NCBI GenBank assembly: GCA_016213825.1
Contig: JACQZP010000021.1
Coordinates: 181,109-245,108, forward strand
Source of the DNA: Acetobacterium woodii
GTDB lineage: Bacteria > Bacillota > Clostridia > Eubacteriales > Eubacteriaceae
Length of the DNA: 64,000 nt
Reading direction: 5' to 3'
Every line of letters starts with the position of its first letter. The first letter of the stretch is position 1. Shown piece after piece: positions 35,222 to 43,812 of the stretch. The notes under the pieces are model-generated. The model was not told where the DNA came from and searched no databases. It saw only the letters and a program-made list of their open reading frames with translations. A program made the translations under genes and the position numbers.

Positions 35222-35896
35222 ATGTATACAAAGTTAAGAGAACATAAAGGCACGAGTCTTTTGATATTTCCTGATAATTACGTCGTCGTTGATATTGAAA
35301 CGACCGGTTTTAATCCCAAAGTCGATGAAATCATCGAGATTGGCGCTGTAAAAGTATCTGGTAATAAAATCACCTCCATCTATCAGTCCTTAGTCCGTCC
35401 AAAGAACCCTATCAATCCCTATATTTCAAATCTCACCGGTATCACCAATGAGATGGTTGTCGAAGCGAATCCCATTGAGGTGGTGCTGGAGTCCTTCCTC
35501 GCCTTTATTGGCAGTACGATTCTAGTCGGTCATAATGTTAATTTCGATATCAATTTTTTATATGATCATTGCGAAGCGCATCTGCATCATTATTTAAAAA
35601 ATGACTTCATCGATCTGAAAGAGTTGTTCAGAGAAAAGCAACGTTCCGGCGACACCTTTAAGACCACCTGTGAAAAATGTGCCATTCAAAACACCAATGC
35701 TCATCGGGCTCTTTCTGACTGTCTGGCAACTAATAACCTGTATCAGTCTTTGAAATTGCATAATGGTTCAATTGCCTGTGTGGAAGAATTGGACACCCTC
35801 ACTTTGGCATCGGAATTTAAAACCAAACATTCCCCCTACAAAAAACAATGCCAGCTCAAAAAAGAAAACCTCGGTGCGATTGCTCAGGTTTCTTGA
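35222..35896 (+). CDS. DnaQ/PolC-type 3'-5' exonuclease (DEDDh)
   Basis: A 224-residue DEDDh exonuclease. The motifs are Exo I VVVDIETTGFNP (Asp and Glu), Exo II GHNVNFDINFLYDH, and Exo III AHRALSDCLAT (His and Asp). It resembles the free-standing PolC epsilon-like exonuclease family acting on DNA ends in repair or as a BRCT-less proofreading enzyme. The C-terminus is a short lysine-rich tail. RBS GAGGAGAACG precedes ATG. It is followed by a perfect terminator palindrome and is a single-gene unit. Confidence 0.92.
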   Translation: MYTKLREHKGTSLLIFPDNYVVVDIETTGFNPKVDEIIEIGAVKVSGNKITSIYQSLVRPKNPINPYISNLTGITNEMVVEANPIEVVLESFLAFIGSTILVGHNVNFDINFLYDHCEAHLHHYLKNDFIDLKELFREKQRSGDTFKTTCEKCAIQNTNAHRALSDCLATNNLYQSLKLHNGSIACVEELDTLTLASEFKTKHSPYKKQCQLKKENLGAIAQVS

Positions 35897-35964
35897 GCTG
35901 CTTCACCAAATCCAAAACGATGCTCAATTGATGACAGAAAAATAAATAGCCATCCCCCTAACTG

Positions 35965-35998
35965 ACGTCTATCTGTAAATTTACAGATAGACGTTTTT
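35965..35998 (+). terminator. Intrinsic terminator after the exonuclease gene
   Basis: A 30-base perfect palindrome (arm ACGTCTATCTGTAAA) followed by a T run. Confidence 0.92.
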
Positions 35999-36030
35999 CA
36001 GGATGATGGCTTTTTTTAATATCAGATAAT

Positions 36031-36070
36031 CGATAATTGCGAAAGTGCCGTGAGCTTTGAGCTCAGTTAT
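36031..36070. repeat. Palindromic repeat family A, end fragment overlapping a gene end
   Basis: CGATAATTGCGAAAGTGCCG and TGAGCTTTGAGCTCAGTT match the left arm of complete copies. The last bases coincide with the stop codon of the glycosyltransferase gene, so the repeat has supplied or abuts that gene end. Confidence 0.7.
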
Positions 36071-37245
36071 GCTCTTTGAGCCTTTGCTTCAATAAACGCA
36101 GCGGCTGCCTTTGGACCGCCGGCTTGTTTGAAACTCTCCGATAGTTTCTTGGTATTATTAACAAACGACAGATCGTTTAAAACCGTGTTTACCGCGGCAC
36201 GCAGCTGCTCGGGCTGACTGCTTTTTAGTTTAACCCCGGCACCCAGTTCGGCGACCCGATTGGCCACCATCCCTTCTTCACTATGAAGCGGAAATAACAC
36301 CATCGGGACGCCAAAATAAATACTCTCATTAACGCTGTTCATGCCACAATGGGTAACAAACACTTCGGACTGCTTAAGCACCGCGAGCTGATCGACCCGG
36401 GATGTGACTACAAAATGATCGGGAATTTCGCCCAATTCTGAAAGATCGGTTTTGTCGCCCACCGACATCACCACCTCCAGGTCTTCGTCTTTAAAAGCCA
36501 GGAGACAGTTTTTGTAGAATTCTGCATTCTGATTCAAAACCGTTCCCAGGGAAATGTAGATCCTGTTCCGATCGTCTTTAGGCTCTGGTGCAGTTTCTGT
36601 TGCTATAATCGAGGGACCCACAAAAGCATAACAGTTTGAGAAGGTTTCAGCCATCGGTTGAAAGGCCTTTGAGGTGTAGACAATGGTGTCGGTGAAATTA
36701 TCATTCTGGATCAACGCAATAAAGCTTTTAACATCATACCCGTAGTTTTTGAGTTGTCTAATTTTTTTATTGATTCGGGGCAGCCCAGTGAACATCGCGA
36801 TCATTTCTTTAAAGCCCCGCTTCATCAACCGGGCGGTGTGTTGATTAAAGGCAAAAGTGGTGGTTGAACAGATAAAGGGGATCGCTAATTTCCGGGCAAA
36901 CAACTTTCCCCAGAAGCAGACCGAATCGGAGACGATACAATCCGGCCTGAAATCCCTGAGCTCTCGGCAGACCTGCTGATCCATGGCTATGGTAGTATCC
37001 ACCACCATTTCAATCAGCGCGGCAAAATCCTTGCCGGCTTTTTTCTCCAGTTCCTCGGCCGAGATGATCGGCAGATAGGCGTCGCAACTGACAAACTGAG
37101 CCCCGGCCGCTTCAATTTTTTCCTGAAATTCGTTAAACGAATAATACCAGACCTGATGGCCGTGGTTGACCAATTCCTTAATCACCGGAATAGTTGGATT
37201 GGTATGACCATAAGCAGGAATCGAAAAAAAGACAATTCTACTCAT
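36067..37245 (-). CDS. MGT-family glycosyltransferase (macrolide/UDP-glucuronosyl type, GT1)
   Basis: A 392-residue GT-B glycosyltransferase. The acceptor half opens RIVFFSIPAYGHTNPTIPVI. The donor half has the GT1 signature region VDQLAVLKQSEVFVTHCGMN, then SVNESIYFGVPMVLFPLHSE. Members transfer sugars from UDP- or dTDP-sugars to macrolides, lipids or terpenoids. RBS GGAGGTAATGA. An alpha-barrel protein gene lies just upstream on the same strand (45-base gap) and may act with it. No exporter or resistance gene is next to it. The acceptor is unknown. Confidence 0.9.
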   Translation of the reverse strand: MSRIVFFSIPAYGHTNPTIPVIKELVNHGHQVWYYSFNEFQEKIEAAGAQFVSCDAYLPIISAEELEKKAGKDFAALIEMVVDTTIAMDQQVCRELRDFRPDCIVSDSVCFWGKLFARKLAIPFICSTTTFAFNQHTARLMKRGFKEMIAMFTGLPRINKKIRQLKNYGYDVKSFIALIQNDNFTDTIVYTSKAFQPMAETFSNCYAFVGPSIIATETAPEPKDDRNRIYISLGTVLNQNAEFYKNCLLAFKDEDLEVVMSVGDKTDLSELGEIPDHFVVTSRVDQLAVLKQSEVFVTHCGMNSVNESIYFGVPMVLFPLHSEEGMVANRVAELGAGVKLKSSQPEQLRAAVNTVLNDLSFVNNTKKLSESFKQAGGPKAAAAFIEAKAQRA

Positions 37246-37290
37246 TATTTCATTACCTCCTGAAATTTGGTATTATGTATCCGTATTCGA

Positions 37291-38259
37291 CTAGTAACCA
37301 TACCGACCACATCTCTTGAGAATATTCAGACACAAATAGGTAAGCCAAGGGGATGGGGTTTTTTTCTGGCCAAAATCCCAGGGTTTGCATTTAAGATAGA
37401 TGGATTCTGGGGTAAACTGGCACTGATTATTAGCTTTTGCTTCCAACATACCAATCATCTCCTGAAACCGACGGTCCCTAAGAGCGAAGCTAAAGTGACT
37501 TAAACAGTCGGTAACAGTAAGCAGATCAAACCAGAGTGCCGGTGCTTTAAGTTTTCTGAAATCCGTTCCCATATAAAACATATAGGGATGAGATTCCCAA
37601 CTGTTTTCCCATTGAAGAAGGAGTGATTGTACTGATATCCGAGCCGCTTCCGATTCGGTGTAGTCCGGGATCATCAAGAACAGTCTGAGCATGGCTAAGT
37701 TAGCATAGGGGCAAGGGTCGCTCTTTTTTCCTGGCCCTCTAAACTTGCCCAGTTCCTTTGAAACCGCACAGGGAAAGCCATTGTCACGCTGGAGCCCAAC
37801 CAGATAGTCAACCCCCTGTTTCACCTGTTCTTGATAAGATATCCCACTCCGTATCAAGGCTAGCAGCATTAGTGGAGCATCACAAAAAGACCAGCCCAAT
37901 GAGTCTTCCCCTGTACCACCGTAATGTTTAGGCACATTGGTCAAGCTTTTGTAAACACCGTTCTCATCTTTATTGGCAAGAATCTGAGCGATAGCCCGGT
38001 CAATTTCGGCAACTTCCCGATTCAGACCAATGTCCATTAAAAACAATAGCTTGTGGATTGGCAAATCCGGGTTTTTATGATTGGTAACCAAAGTTCCGTT
38101 AAAGTCTGCCACATCACTCAATAGCTTTTTAATTCGGTTGTCGTCTAAAACCTGTTTTTTTAAATCTGCAAGCTCATCCTCGTCCTGATTCATCAGATTT
38201 TTACGGGTAGCATATTCTACATAGGGTTCACTTGTTAAAAGCCAATTGATCGCTTTCAT
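37291..38259 (-). CDS. Alpha/alpha-barrel protein, prenyltransferase/terpene-cyclase-like repeats, function unknown
   Basis: A 322-residue protein I do not recognise by name. It shows helical repeats of the kind DYLVGLQRDNGFPCAVS and LGWSFCDAPLMLLALIRSG, with SDPCPYANLAMLRLFLM, resembling the alpha/alpha toroids of squalene-cyclase and prenyltransferase families. The QxxDG-type motif is present in weak form but no DxDD cyclase acid motif is seen, so catalysis is doubtful. RBS CAGGAGGTCTCA. It is likely co-transcribed with the glycosyltransferase downstream. Confidence 0.7.
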   Translation of the reverse strand: MKAINWLLTSEPYVEYATRKNLMNQDEDELADLKKQVLDDNRIKKLLSDVADFNGTLVTNHKNPDLPIHKLLFLMDIGLNREVAEIDRAIAQILANKDENGVYKSLTNVPKHYGGTGEDSLGWSFCDAPLMLLALIRSGISYQEQVKQGVDYLVGLQRDNGFPCAVSKELGKFRGPGKKSDPCPYANLAMLRLFLMIPDYTESEAARISVQSLLLQWENSWESHPYMFYMGTDFRKLKAPALWFDLLTVTDCLSHFSFALRDRRFQEMIGMLEAKANNQCQFTPESIYLKCKPWDFGQKKTPSPWLTYLCLNILKRCGRYGY

Positions 38260-38569
38260 TGAGACCTCCTGTTTTTTTAATCCTAACTACCCATATTGTA
38301 TCACTAAACTAACCGTGACAAAAGATGACAACATAACTATCTTATTTTCAAGCTTTCTAACGTTTTAGTTCTGTTGTTTATCAAGCAGTCATTGTCCTTA
38401 CGATTTCAGAAATGTGTTAAACTTTTTCTATCTTCACTCGTAACGAGTCCTCCTTTTGTCTTGTATAGTTGGAAAACCCATTATTTATTTTAACAAAAGG
38501 AGGATTTCTTGCATCTAAAGATTTATTCTCACCGAGAATACCGGTGGCGCAATAGAAATCTGGAGTTGC
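38260..38569. other. Intergenic region with inverted repeat flanking a ribosome-binding-like motif
   Basis: Contains palindrome ACTCGTAACGAGT at 38436-38448, and a 12-base perfect inverted repeat TCCTCCTTTTGT (38448-38459) with ACAAAAGGAGGA (38493-38504), 33 bases apart. The right arm is an ideal Shine-Dalgarno sequence four bases before TTG at 38509, opening a 30-codon plus-strand frame that ends at 38601 inside the aldolase gene end. Pairing would hide the RBS. Function is unknown, and the frame may be accidental. Confidence 0.45.
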
Positions 38570-39430
38570 TTATCCCCGGAACACCTTCAGCGCCCGTTTA
38601 ACATCTCTCTCCATGGCCATCCGACCAATTTCGACCATTTCATCAAAACGCAGGTCTTGGCCGGGGTTTTGATCAAGGTGCACCTTAACGGCCTGACCAC
38701 CGGCCAGGGACATATAGGTAAAATAATTGATTTTTGAAATCCCGGACTTGATCGCTTTGTGGAAGTCACCCGCACTCACTCCAGAACCGCCGTGCATTAC
38801 CAGCGGCACATCCACCAGTTTGTGAATAGCCGCAATGCGGTCAAAATCCAGACAGGGTTCGGCTTCATAGACCCCATGAGCGGTGCCAAAAGCGATGGCC
38901 AGAGCATCCACCCCGGTCGCCGCGACAAACCCTTTGGCGCTTTGGGGGTCCGTATAGCACCCTTCTGGGGTCAGCACTTCTTCATCCGTATCCGCTTTGC
39001 CGCCACCTTCAGGACGAAGCACCCGACCCAGCTCCGCTTCTACCGATACGCCCAGATAATGAGCCACCCGGACAATTTCCCGGGTATTTATCAGATTTTC
39101 ATCGTAAGACAGCTTGGAGCCATCATACATCACCGAGGAAAAACCCAGTTTCATGGCGTGCAGCAAATAGCCCAGGTCTTCCCCATGATCGAGATGGACG
39201 CAAACATCCACGCTTGCCTGATCAGCCAGTCGGATCATCACCGGTCCGATAACTTCCAGTGGGATCATCTGCTCATGAATCTGGGCGTGCATGATAATTA
39301 CCGGTTGTTTCAAGGCTTCTGCCGCTGCGATCACCGCCTGTATGCTCTCCAGATTCGGCGTGTTAAACGCCCCAATGCCATAACCATGCTGATGGGCAGC
39401 TTTTAAAATCGAAGTCAGATTAACACGCAT
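38570..39430 (-). CDS. Class II (zinc) ketose-bisphosphate aldolase, Fba/GatY/KbaY family
   Basis: A 286-residue class II aldolase for reversible cleavage of a ketose phosphate to dihydroxyacetone phosphate and an aldehyde. It has GIGAFNTPNLESIQAVI, catalytic Asp and Zn-ligand His in VHLDHGED (81-82), VEAELGRV, GTAHGVYEAEP and the phosphate-binding VMHGGSGVS. It is the last gene of the polyol cluster and overlaps the DUF1667 gene by 11 bases. Context suggests it cleaves the oxidised phospho-sugar made by the GlpA/B-like enzymes. The exact ketose (fructose, tagatose or a shorter sugar) is not determined. Confidence 0.9.
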   Translation of the reverse strand: MRVNLTSILKAAHQHGYGIGAFNTPNLESIQAVIAAAEALKQPVIIMHAQIHEQMIPLEVIGPVMIRLADQASVDVCVHLDHGEDLGYLLHAMKLGFSSVMYDGSKLSYDENLINTREIVRVAHYLGVSVEAELGRVLRPEGGGKADTDEEVLTPEGCYTDPQSAKGFVAATGVDALAIAFGTAHGVYEAEPCLDFDRIAAIHKLVDVPLVMHGGSGVSAGDFHKAIKSGISKINYFTYMSLAGGQAVKVHLDQNPGQDLRFDEMVEIGRMAMERDVKRALKVFRG

Positions 39431-39884
39431 GGTCGTTCTCCTTGATACTCCGGCAGGCCACTACATCCACACCAGTGCCGCAGACATTCGGGATAACCAC
39501 GTCCCCCATCCGGCAGGGCCCGGTGAGTTTCGTCTGGCGAATGGTGTTCATGGCCAATGCCATCTCTTTTTTGGGGATAGGGGCCGCGGTCTTTACCGGT
39601 AGCAAAAGCAGTTTTCCACCACATTCCACCATAACCGTGCTAGTTAAGGTTCTTTCTGGTGTGATGATCTCCTTTTGCGCGAATTTTTCACCGCGTTTAC
39701 AGCCTTGTCCCTCCACATTAACTAAAAGGCCATCCTCCAGAAAAACCGTGACCACGCATTCTTTGGGGCAGGTCGTGCAGCAGACTTTTATTGCATTTTT
39801 GTTTATTTCACTCATTTTTAATTCACTCTTTTTTATTTCATTATTAAATTTTACTGTTTTTATTGCTTTCTGATCGCGACTCAT
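39420..39884 (-). CDS. DUF1667 protein, GlpABC-associated cysteine-rich subunit
   Basis: A 154-residue (or 131 if started at ATG 39815) DUF1667 protein with CCTTCPKEC, GQGCKRG, and the late GVDVVACRSI. DUF1667 proteins are encoded beside GlpA and GlpB-like flavoproteins in Bacillota and are thought to be an electron-transfer or assembly subunit in place of GlpC. The long form starts with ATGA overlapping the upstream stop. The short form, after AAAGAGTGAATTAAAA, aligns better with typical N-termini. The start is uncertain. Confidence 0.85.
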   Translation of the reverse strand: MSRDQKAIKTVKFNNEIKKSELKMSEINKNAIKVCCTTCPKECVVTVFLEDGLLVNVEGQGCKRGEKFAQKEIITPERTLTSTVMVECGGKLLLLPVKTAAPIPKKEMALAMNTIRQTKLTGPCRMGDVVIPNVCGTGVDVVACRSIKENDHAC

Positions 39885-41179
39885 CCGTTTACCGCCTGAA
39901 CCGCTACCGTTATCGGTTGTTTTGTATAACTGAGATGAATCATTTCTTCCGGATTAAGCGCCACCATTTCCATGACGCTTGGCTTAAAGGCGTGGGGTTT
40001 GCCCTGATAAAGGATCTTGGTTCCGGCCTGGATTACCACTTCAGCCTGATCCAACGGTTTGTTCACCCGAAATAAAATCCGGGCGGCGTGTTGTAACGGC
40101 ACGGTCAGTTTTGCTGGCACGGTATAGCTGACATTTTCTCCCGGACTCAGCGACAGCGTCGTTCTGGCTTCGACTGGTCTGGCTTCATTGGTAGACTGAC
40201 GATTTGTTTGCTTGAGGACATAAGCCGCGGCCGCCGCTCCGGCCTGTTCGGCTTCCAGCGTGACGTTATCCACCAGATCGTGAACATGGAGGACGTTTCC
40301 ACAGGCAAAGATCCCCGGCTGATCGGTTTCCAGATCTTCATTCACCAGCGGGCCGTTGGTGCGAGGATTCAAACTCACCCCGGATTTTTGAGACAGCTCA
40401 TTTTCCGGAATCAGCCCAATGGACAACAGCAGGGTATCACAGGGTATCACTTCCCGGGTTGCTTCAATCACGTTGAAATTTTCATCAACCTTGGCCACTT
40501 CAATGGCTTTCAGATGGGGATGGCCGATGATCTTTGTAACCGTGGTCGACAAATGCAGAGGGATCTCAAAATCATCCAGACAGTTTTTGATATTCCGGTA
40601 GAGTCCATTGGCATAGGGCATCAATTCATAAACCCCCAGCACCTGCATGCCTTCCAGAGTCAGCCGTCGGGCCATGATCAGGCCGATGTCGCCGGAGCCC
40701 AGAATGACGATTCGTTCCCCGGGTTTACGATTTTCGATATTGACATAGCGTTGAGCCAGCCCAGCAGTGAGGACCCCGGCCGGGCGTGAGCCGGGAATTT
40801 TTATGGCCCCCCGGGTCCGTTCGCGACAGCCCATGGCCAGCACAATGGCCCCGGCGTTAAACAGCAGCATCCCCTCATCATTCATGGCTTTCACCTGGCG
40901 TGCCGGGGATAAATCGATGACCATGGTTTTTAAAAAAACGTCGATATCGGCCGCCGCCACCTGATTGATAAATAGCTCGGCGTATTCCGGCCCGGTGAGC
41001 TCCTGTTTGAAATAGCTGAGACCAAAACCGCTGTGGATACACTGGTTAAGAATGCCCCCCAGTTCGTCGTTGCGTTCGATGATGGCCACGGTGGCCCCTT
41101 TGTCTTTGGCTTTCAGGGCTGCCGCCATACCAGCCGGGCCACCGCCAATAACCACCACATCATAATTTAACTGTTTCAT
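39881..41179 (-). CDS. NAD(P)/FAD-dependent oxidoreductase, GlpB-like partner
   Basis: A 432-residue pyridine-nucleotide-disulfide-type flavoprotein. FAD-binding VVVIGGGPAGMAAALKAKDK is at the N-terminus and a second Rossmann motif IVILGSGDIGLIMARRL near residue 165 binds NAD(P). DQPGIFACGNVLHVHDLVDN gives the typical FAD-ribityl contact. It pairs with the upstream GlpA-like protein (ATGA overlap) and DUF1667 downstream. By family knowledge it relays electrons from the polyol-phosphate-oxidising subunit to NAD or another acceptor. The direct acceptor is inference. Confidence 0.88.
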   Translation of the reverse strand: MKQLNYDVVVIGGGPAGMAAALKAKDKGATVAIIERNDELGGILNQCIHSGFGLSYFKQELTGPEYAELFINQVAAADIDVFLKTMVIDLSPARQVKAMNDEGMLLFNAGAIVLAMGCRERTRGAIKIPGSRPAGVLTAGLAQRYVNIENRKPGERIVILGSGDIGLIMARRLTLEGMQVLGVYELMPYANGLYRNIKNCLDDFEIPLHLSTTVTKIIGHPHLKAIEVAKVDENFNVIEATREVIPCDTLLLSIGLIPENELSQKSGVSLNPRTNGPLVNEDLETDQPGIFACGNVLHVHDLVDNVTLEAEQAGAAAAAYVLKQTNRQSTNEARPVEARTTLSLSPGENVSYTVPAKLTVPLQHAARILFRVNKPLDQAEVVIQAGTKILYQGKPHAFKPSVMEMVALNPEEMIHLSYTKQPITVAVQAVNG

Positions 41180-42633
41180 TTCGCACCTCCCTTAACCGGT
41201 CCGCAAAGTAGTCGCGAGCCCTGATCTTCCAGGCAGATCTCATCCACAGCCAAACCCAACTCCCGGCTCAAAATGGCAATGATCTTGTACTGGCAGAACC
41301 CGCTCTGACAGCGTCCCATCCCCGCTCGGGTGCGGCGCTTAACTGCGTCCAGGGTGTGCGCCGGAATCAGCCCGTGGATGGCATCGATGATCTCACCCGC
41401 GGTGACGGTTTCGCAGCGACAGATAATCTGTCCGTAAGCTGGGTTCTGCTGGATCAGGGCATCCTGTTTGGCAACGTCCAGCTCACTAAAGACAATCTGC
41501 TTCTCCCGGTAAGGATTATAATCCGATTTTGGTTTCATTTCCAACCCAGCATTATCCAGCAGATCCCGAACCTGTTCGGCAATCGCCGGAGCCGAAGCCA
41601 CCCCTGGGGACTGAATCCCGGCGGCGTGAATAAAACCTTTAACCGTCTGGGATTCGGCAATGAAAAAATCATTGTTGTTATCCAGTACCACCGGCCGTAG
41701 CCCGGCGAAGGTACGGATAATCTTACCGGCGTCGAGTTCCGGCAGGATCTTATGCACCCCATCAATCAGGGCCTGAATCCCTGGGGCATAATTGTCAACC
41801 GCTTCTTTATCATCCATCATCGTAGCGGTGGAACCGACAATGGTGTTGCCATGAACTGTGGGAATGCAGGCAATCCCCTTGGTGTCCGGTCCGGGACAGG
41901 GAAACATCACTGTTTGGGGCTTAATCTTCATGTCCTTGTCAAACACCAGCAGATCCCCGTGTCGGGGTTTCATCTGATATTCTTCAATTCCCAGCAGCTT
42001 GGCAACCGCGTCAGCATGGTTGCCAGCGGCGTTGACGATATAGGAACAGGCAAATTGCTGATTGGCTGTGCTAATCCGAAAACTGCCGTCGGTTCTTTTT
42101 TCAATGGCCGTTACCGGCTGATTGGTCAGAATATCCACGCCATTGGCCTTGGCATTTTCAGCAAAAGCGATGGCCACCTCAAAGGGATCAACCACCGTGG
42201 CAGTCGGAGCATATAAGGCCTGTTTGGCATCCGTGGCCAGATGGGGCTCCCGGTTGTGCATCTGTTCGGCAGTGATCATCGCCAGATCCCGGACGCCGTT
42301 TTTAATGCCAAACTCCAGCTTGTGCCTTAACACCGCTTCATCGGCAGCACTAAACCCAATCACAAAGATTCCCGGGTTGATGATCCCGAAGTTCAGTTCT
42401 TTGGCAAGTCTTGGGTAGCTGTTAGCGCCTCGGACATTGATCTTGGCTTTCAAGCTGCCGGGGGTGGGATCGTAACCCGGGTGAACTACGCCGCCATTTC
42501 CTTTGGTGGCCCCGATCCCGATATCGGTACCCCGTTCCAGCAGGGCAGCGGTTAATTTATATTTTGAACATTCATGGGCAATGGCCGTCCCGGTAATACC
42601 GCCCCCAATGATGATGATGTCATAATGATTCAT
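41176..42633 (-). CDS. GlpA-like FAD-dependent glycerol-3-phosphate/polyol-phosphate dehydrogenase with BFD domain
   Basis: A 485-residue DAO-type flavoprotein. FAD motif DIIIIGGGITGTAIAHECSK opens it; RHGDLLVFDKD and PGVASAPAIAEQVRD are typical of anaerobic GlpA-like enzymes. A C-terminal [2Fe-2S] BFD domain has ICRCETVTAGEI and GRCQSGFCQ. It should oxidise glycerol 3-phosphate or a related polyol phosphate to the keto form. It lacks a quinone anchor and operates with the GlpB-like and DUF1667 proteins in a coupled operon. The FGGY kinase encoded upstream is not a typical GlpK, so the substrate may not be glycerol. Confidence 0.88.
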   Translation of the reverse strand: MNHYDIIIIGGGITGTAIAHECSKYKLTAALLERGTDIGIGATKGNGGVVHPGYDPTPGSLKAKINVRGANSYPRLAKELNFGIINPGIFVIGFSAADEAVLRHKLEFGIKNGVRDLAMITAEQMHNREPHLATDAKQALYAPTATVVDPFEVAIAFAENAKANGVDILTNQPVTAIEKRTDGSFRISTANQQFACSYIVNAAGNHADAVAKLLGIEEYQMKPRHGDLLVFDKDMKIKPQTVMFPCPGPDTKGIACIPTVHGNTIVGSTATMMDDKEAVDNYAPGIQALIDGVHKILPELDAGKIIRTFAGLRPVVLDNNNDFFIAESQTVKGFIHAAGIQSPGVASAPAIAEQVRDLLDNAGLEMKPKSDYNPYREKQIVFSELDVAKQDALIQQNPAYGQIICRCETVTAGEIIDAIHGLIPAHTLDAVKRRTRAGMGRCQSGFCQYKIIAILSRELGLAVDEICLEDQGSRLLCGPVKGGAK

Positions 42634-42665
42634 TTTCTTTTCCTCTCATTTATGGTGTTAATGGA

Positions 42666-42795
42666 GTAATAAAGTGCTATGAGCTTCGCTACTGGTTTAC
42701 GCGAAACAATTTCTACACTGTACGGCGTACAGTCTATCGACTGTTCGCCTACACGTTACGAAATTGTTTGCGAAAACCAGCATCAAAGCAATCTA
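42666..42795. repeat. Palindromic repeat family A, nearly complete copy
   Basis: GTGCTATGAGCTTCGCTAC, then ACACTGTACGGCGT, hairpin ACAGTC-TATC-GACTGT, TTCGCCTACACGTTACG, AAATTGTTTGCG. It lies between the SDR and GlpA-like genes, inside an otherwise continuous polyol cluster. Confidence 0.85.
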
Positions 42796-42866
42796 AAATC
42801 GTATCTTAAAATTATGTGAAAACGTTCTGTAGAAGCAAACCCTGTCTCCTACTAGCAGTCAATGGC

Positions 42867-43625
42867 TTACCGCATCAGCATCCCGCCGGTGGCATCGATG
42901 GTGGTGCCGGTCAGGTAAGACGCCGGTTCCGAGGCCATAAACACGACGATGTTGGCCACATCCTCCGGCTGAGCGACCCGGCCAATCGGAATCCGGCTTT
43001 CGTAATAACCGGGATTGGCTTCAATATTGCCTCGAATCATGTCGGTATTGACCACCCCCAGGGCGATACCGTTGACGGTAATCCCTTTGGATGACAGCTC
43101 CCGGGCCATGGAAATAGTCAGTGCCACCATCCCCGCTTTGCTGGCGGCATAGTGGGCGTGTCCGGTGGTGGAACCATTAAAGGCCGCCTGAGAATTGATA
43201 TTGATAATCCGTCCCGGCCGCTTCTTGGCCAGATTGATTTTAGCAAAATACTGGGAGGTCAAAAACGGTGCAGTCAAATTGACATCCATGGTCTGCTCCC
43301 AATCCTCCAAGGAAATATCCTCAATCCAGCCAGTCAGCCAGATCCCGGCGTTGTTGATCAGAATATCCAAATCCCCCAGCAGCGCGTCGGCTTCTTTCAT
43401 CATCACCAGCACATCATCCGCGTTTTCCATGCTGGCATCCAGCGGAAAGGCTTTGACCCCCAGCGCCCGAGCTTCCTCAACCACCGCCATCAGCTCAGCC
43501 GACTGGCTCCGGGCGGTGACGACCACATTGACCCCTTCCGCCGCCAGCCCCAAAGCAATGGCCCGTCCCACACCCCGGGAACCCCCGGTGATGATGGCGT
43601 TTTTTCCTGTTAGTTTCAAATCCAT
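42867..43625 (-). CDS. Short-chain dehydrogenase/reductase (SDR, FabG-like)
   Basis: A 252-residue classical SDR. The cofactor motif GGSRGVGRAIA (T-G-x3-G-x-G type), structural NNAG (ILINNAGIW), catalytic Ser (NSQAAFNG), Tyr and Lys (YAASKAG) and the end ATGGMLMR are all present. In the polyol cluster it most likely acts as a sugar-alcohol dehydrogenase or sugar reductase and not in fatty acid synthesis; this comes from context only. RBS AGGAGAT. It is separated from its neighbours by palindromic repeats on both sides. Confidence 0.9.
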   Translation of the reverse strand: MDLKLTGKNAIITGGSRGVGRAIALGLAAEGVNVVVTARSQSAELMAVVEEARALGVKAFPLDASMENADDVLVMMKEADALLGDLDILINNAGIWLTGWIEDISLEDWEQTMDVNLTAPFLTSQYFAKINLAKKRPGRIININSQAAFNGSTTGHAHYAASKAGMVALTISMARELSSKGITVNGIALGVVNTDMIRGNIEANPGYYESRIPIGRVAQPEDVANIVVFMASEPASYLTGTTIDATGGMLMR

Positions 43626-43651
43626 TTTAATCTCCTATTTTCATTATGACA

Positions 43652-43752
43652 TAGGCAATTGCGAAAGTGCCGTGAGCTTGGATGCATCAGGGTGAACACG
43701 GCGTCGCCTGTCCAATCCTGCAGCATCCAACAGATTAACAACTAATCGGTAC
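43652..43752. repeat. Chimeric palindromic repeat (family A left end, family B right end)
   Basis: The left end TAGGCAATTGCGAAAGTGCC is family A. The core TGCATCAGGGTGAACACGG to GGACAG (reverse) matches the core of the family B copy at 53478, and the right end CAGATTAACAACTAATCGGTAC is family B. It suggests modular exchange between families. Confidence 0.7.
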
Positions 43753-43812
43753 CCACTTTCATCGCTGTTAATTTAAGTCATGCACTCGCATCAAAGCCTC
43801 CATGAATTAATC

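Noticed and set aside
38759..39406. 215-codon plus-strand frame opposite the aldolase
   Set aside because: Antisense shadow; the aldolase on the other strand carries all catalytic motifs.
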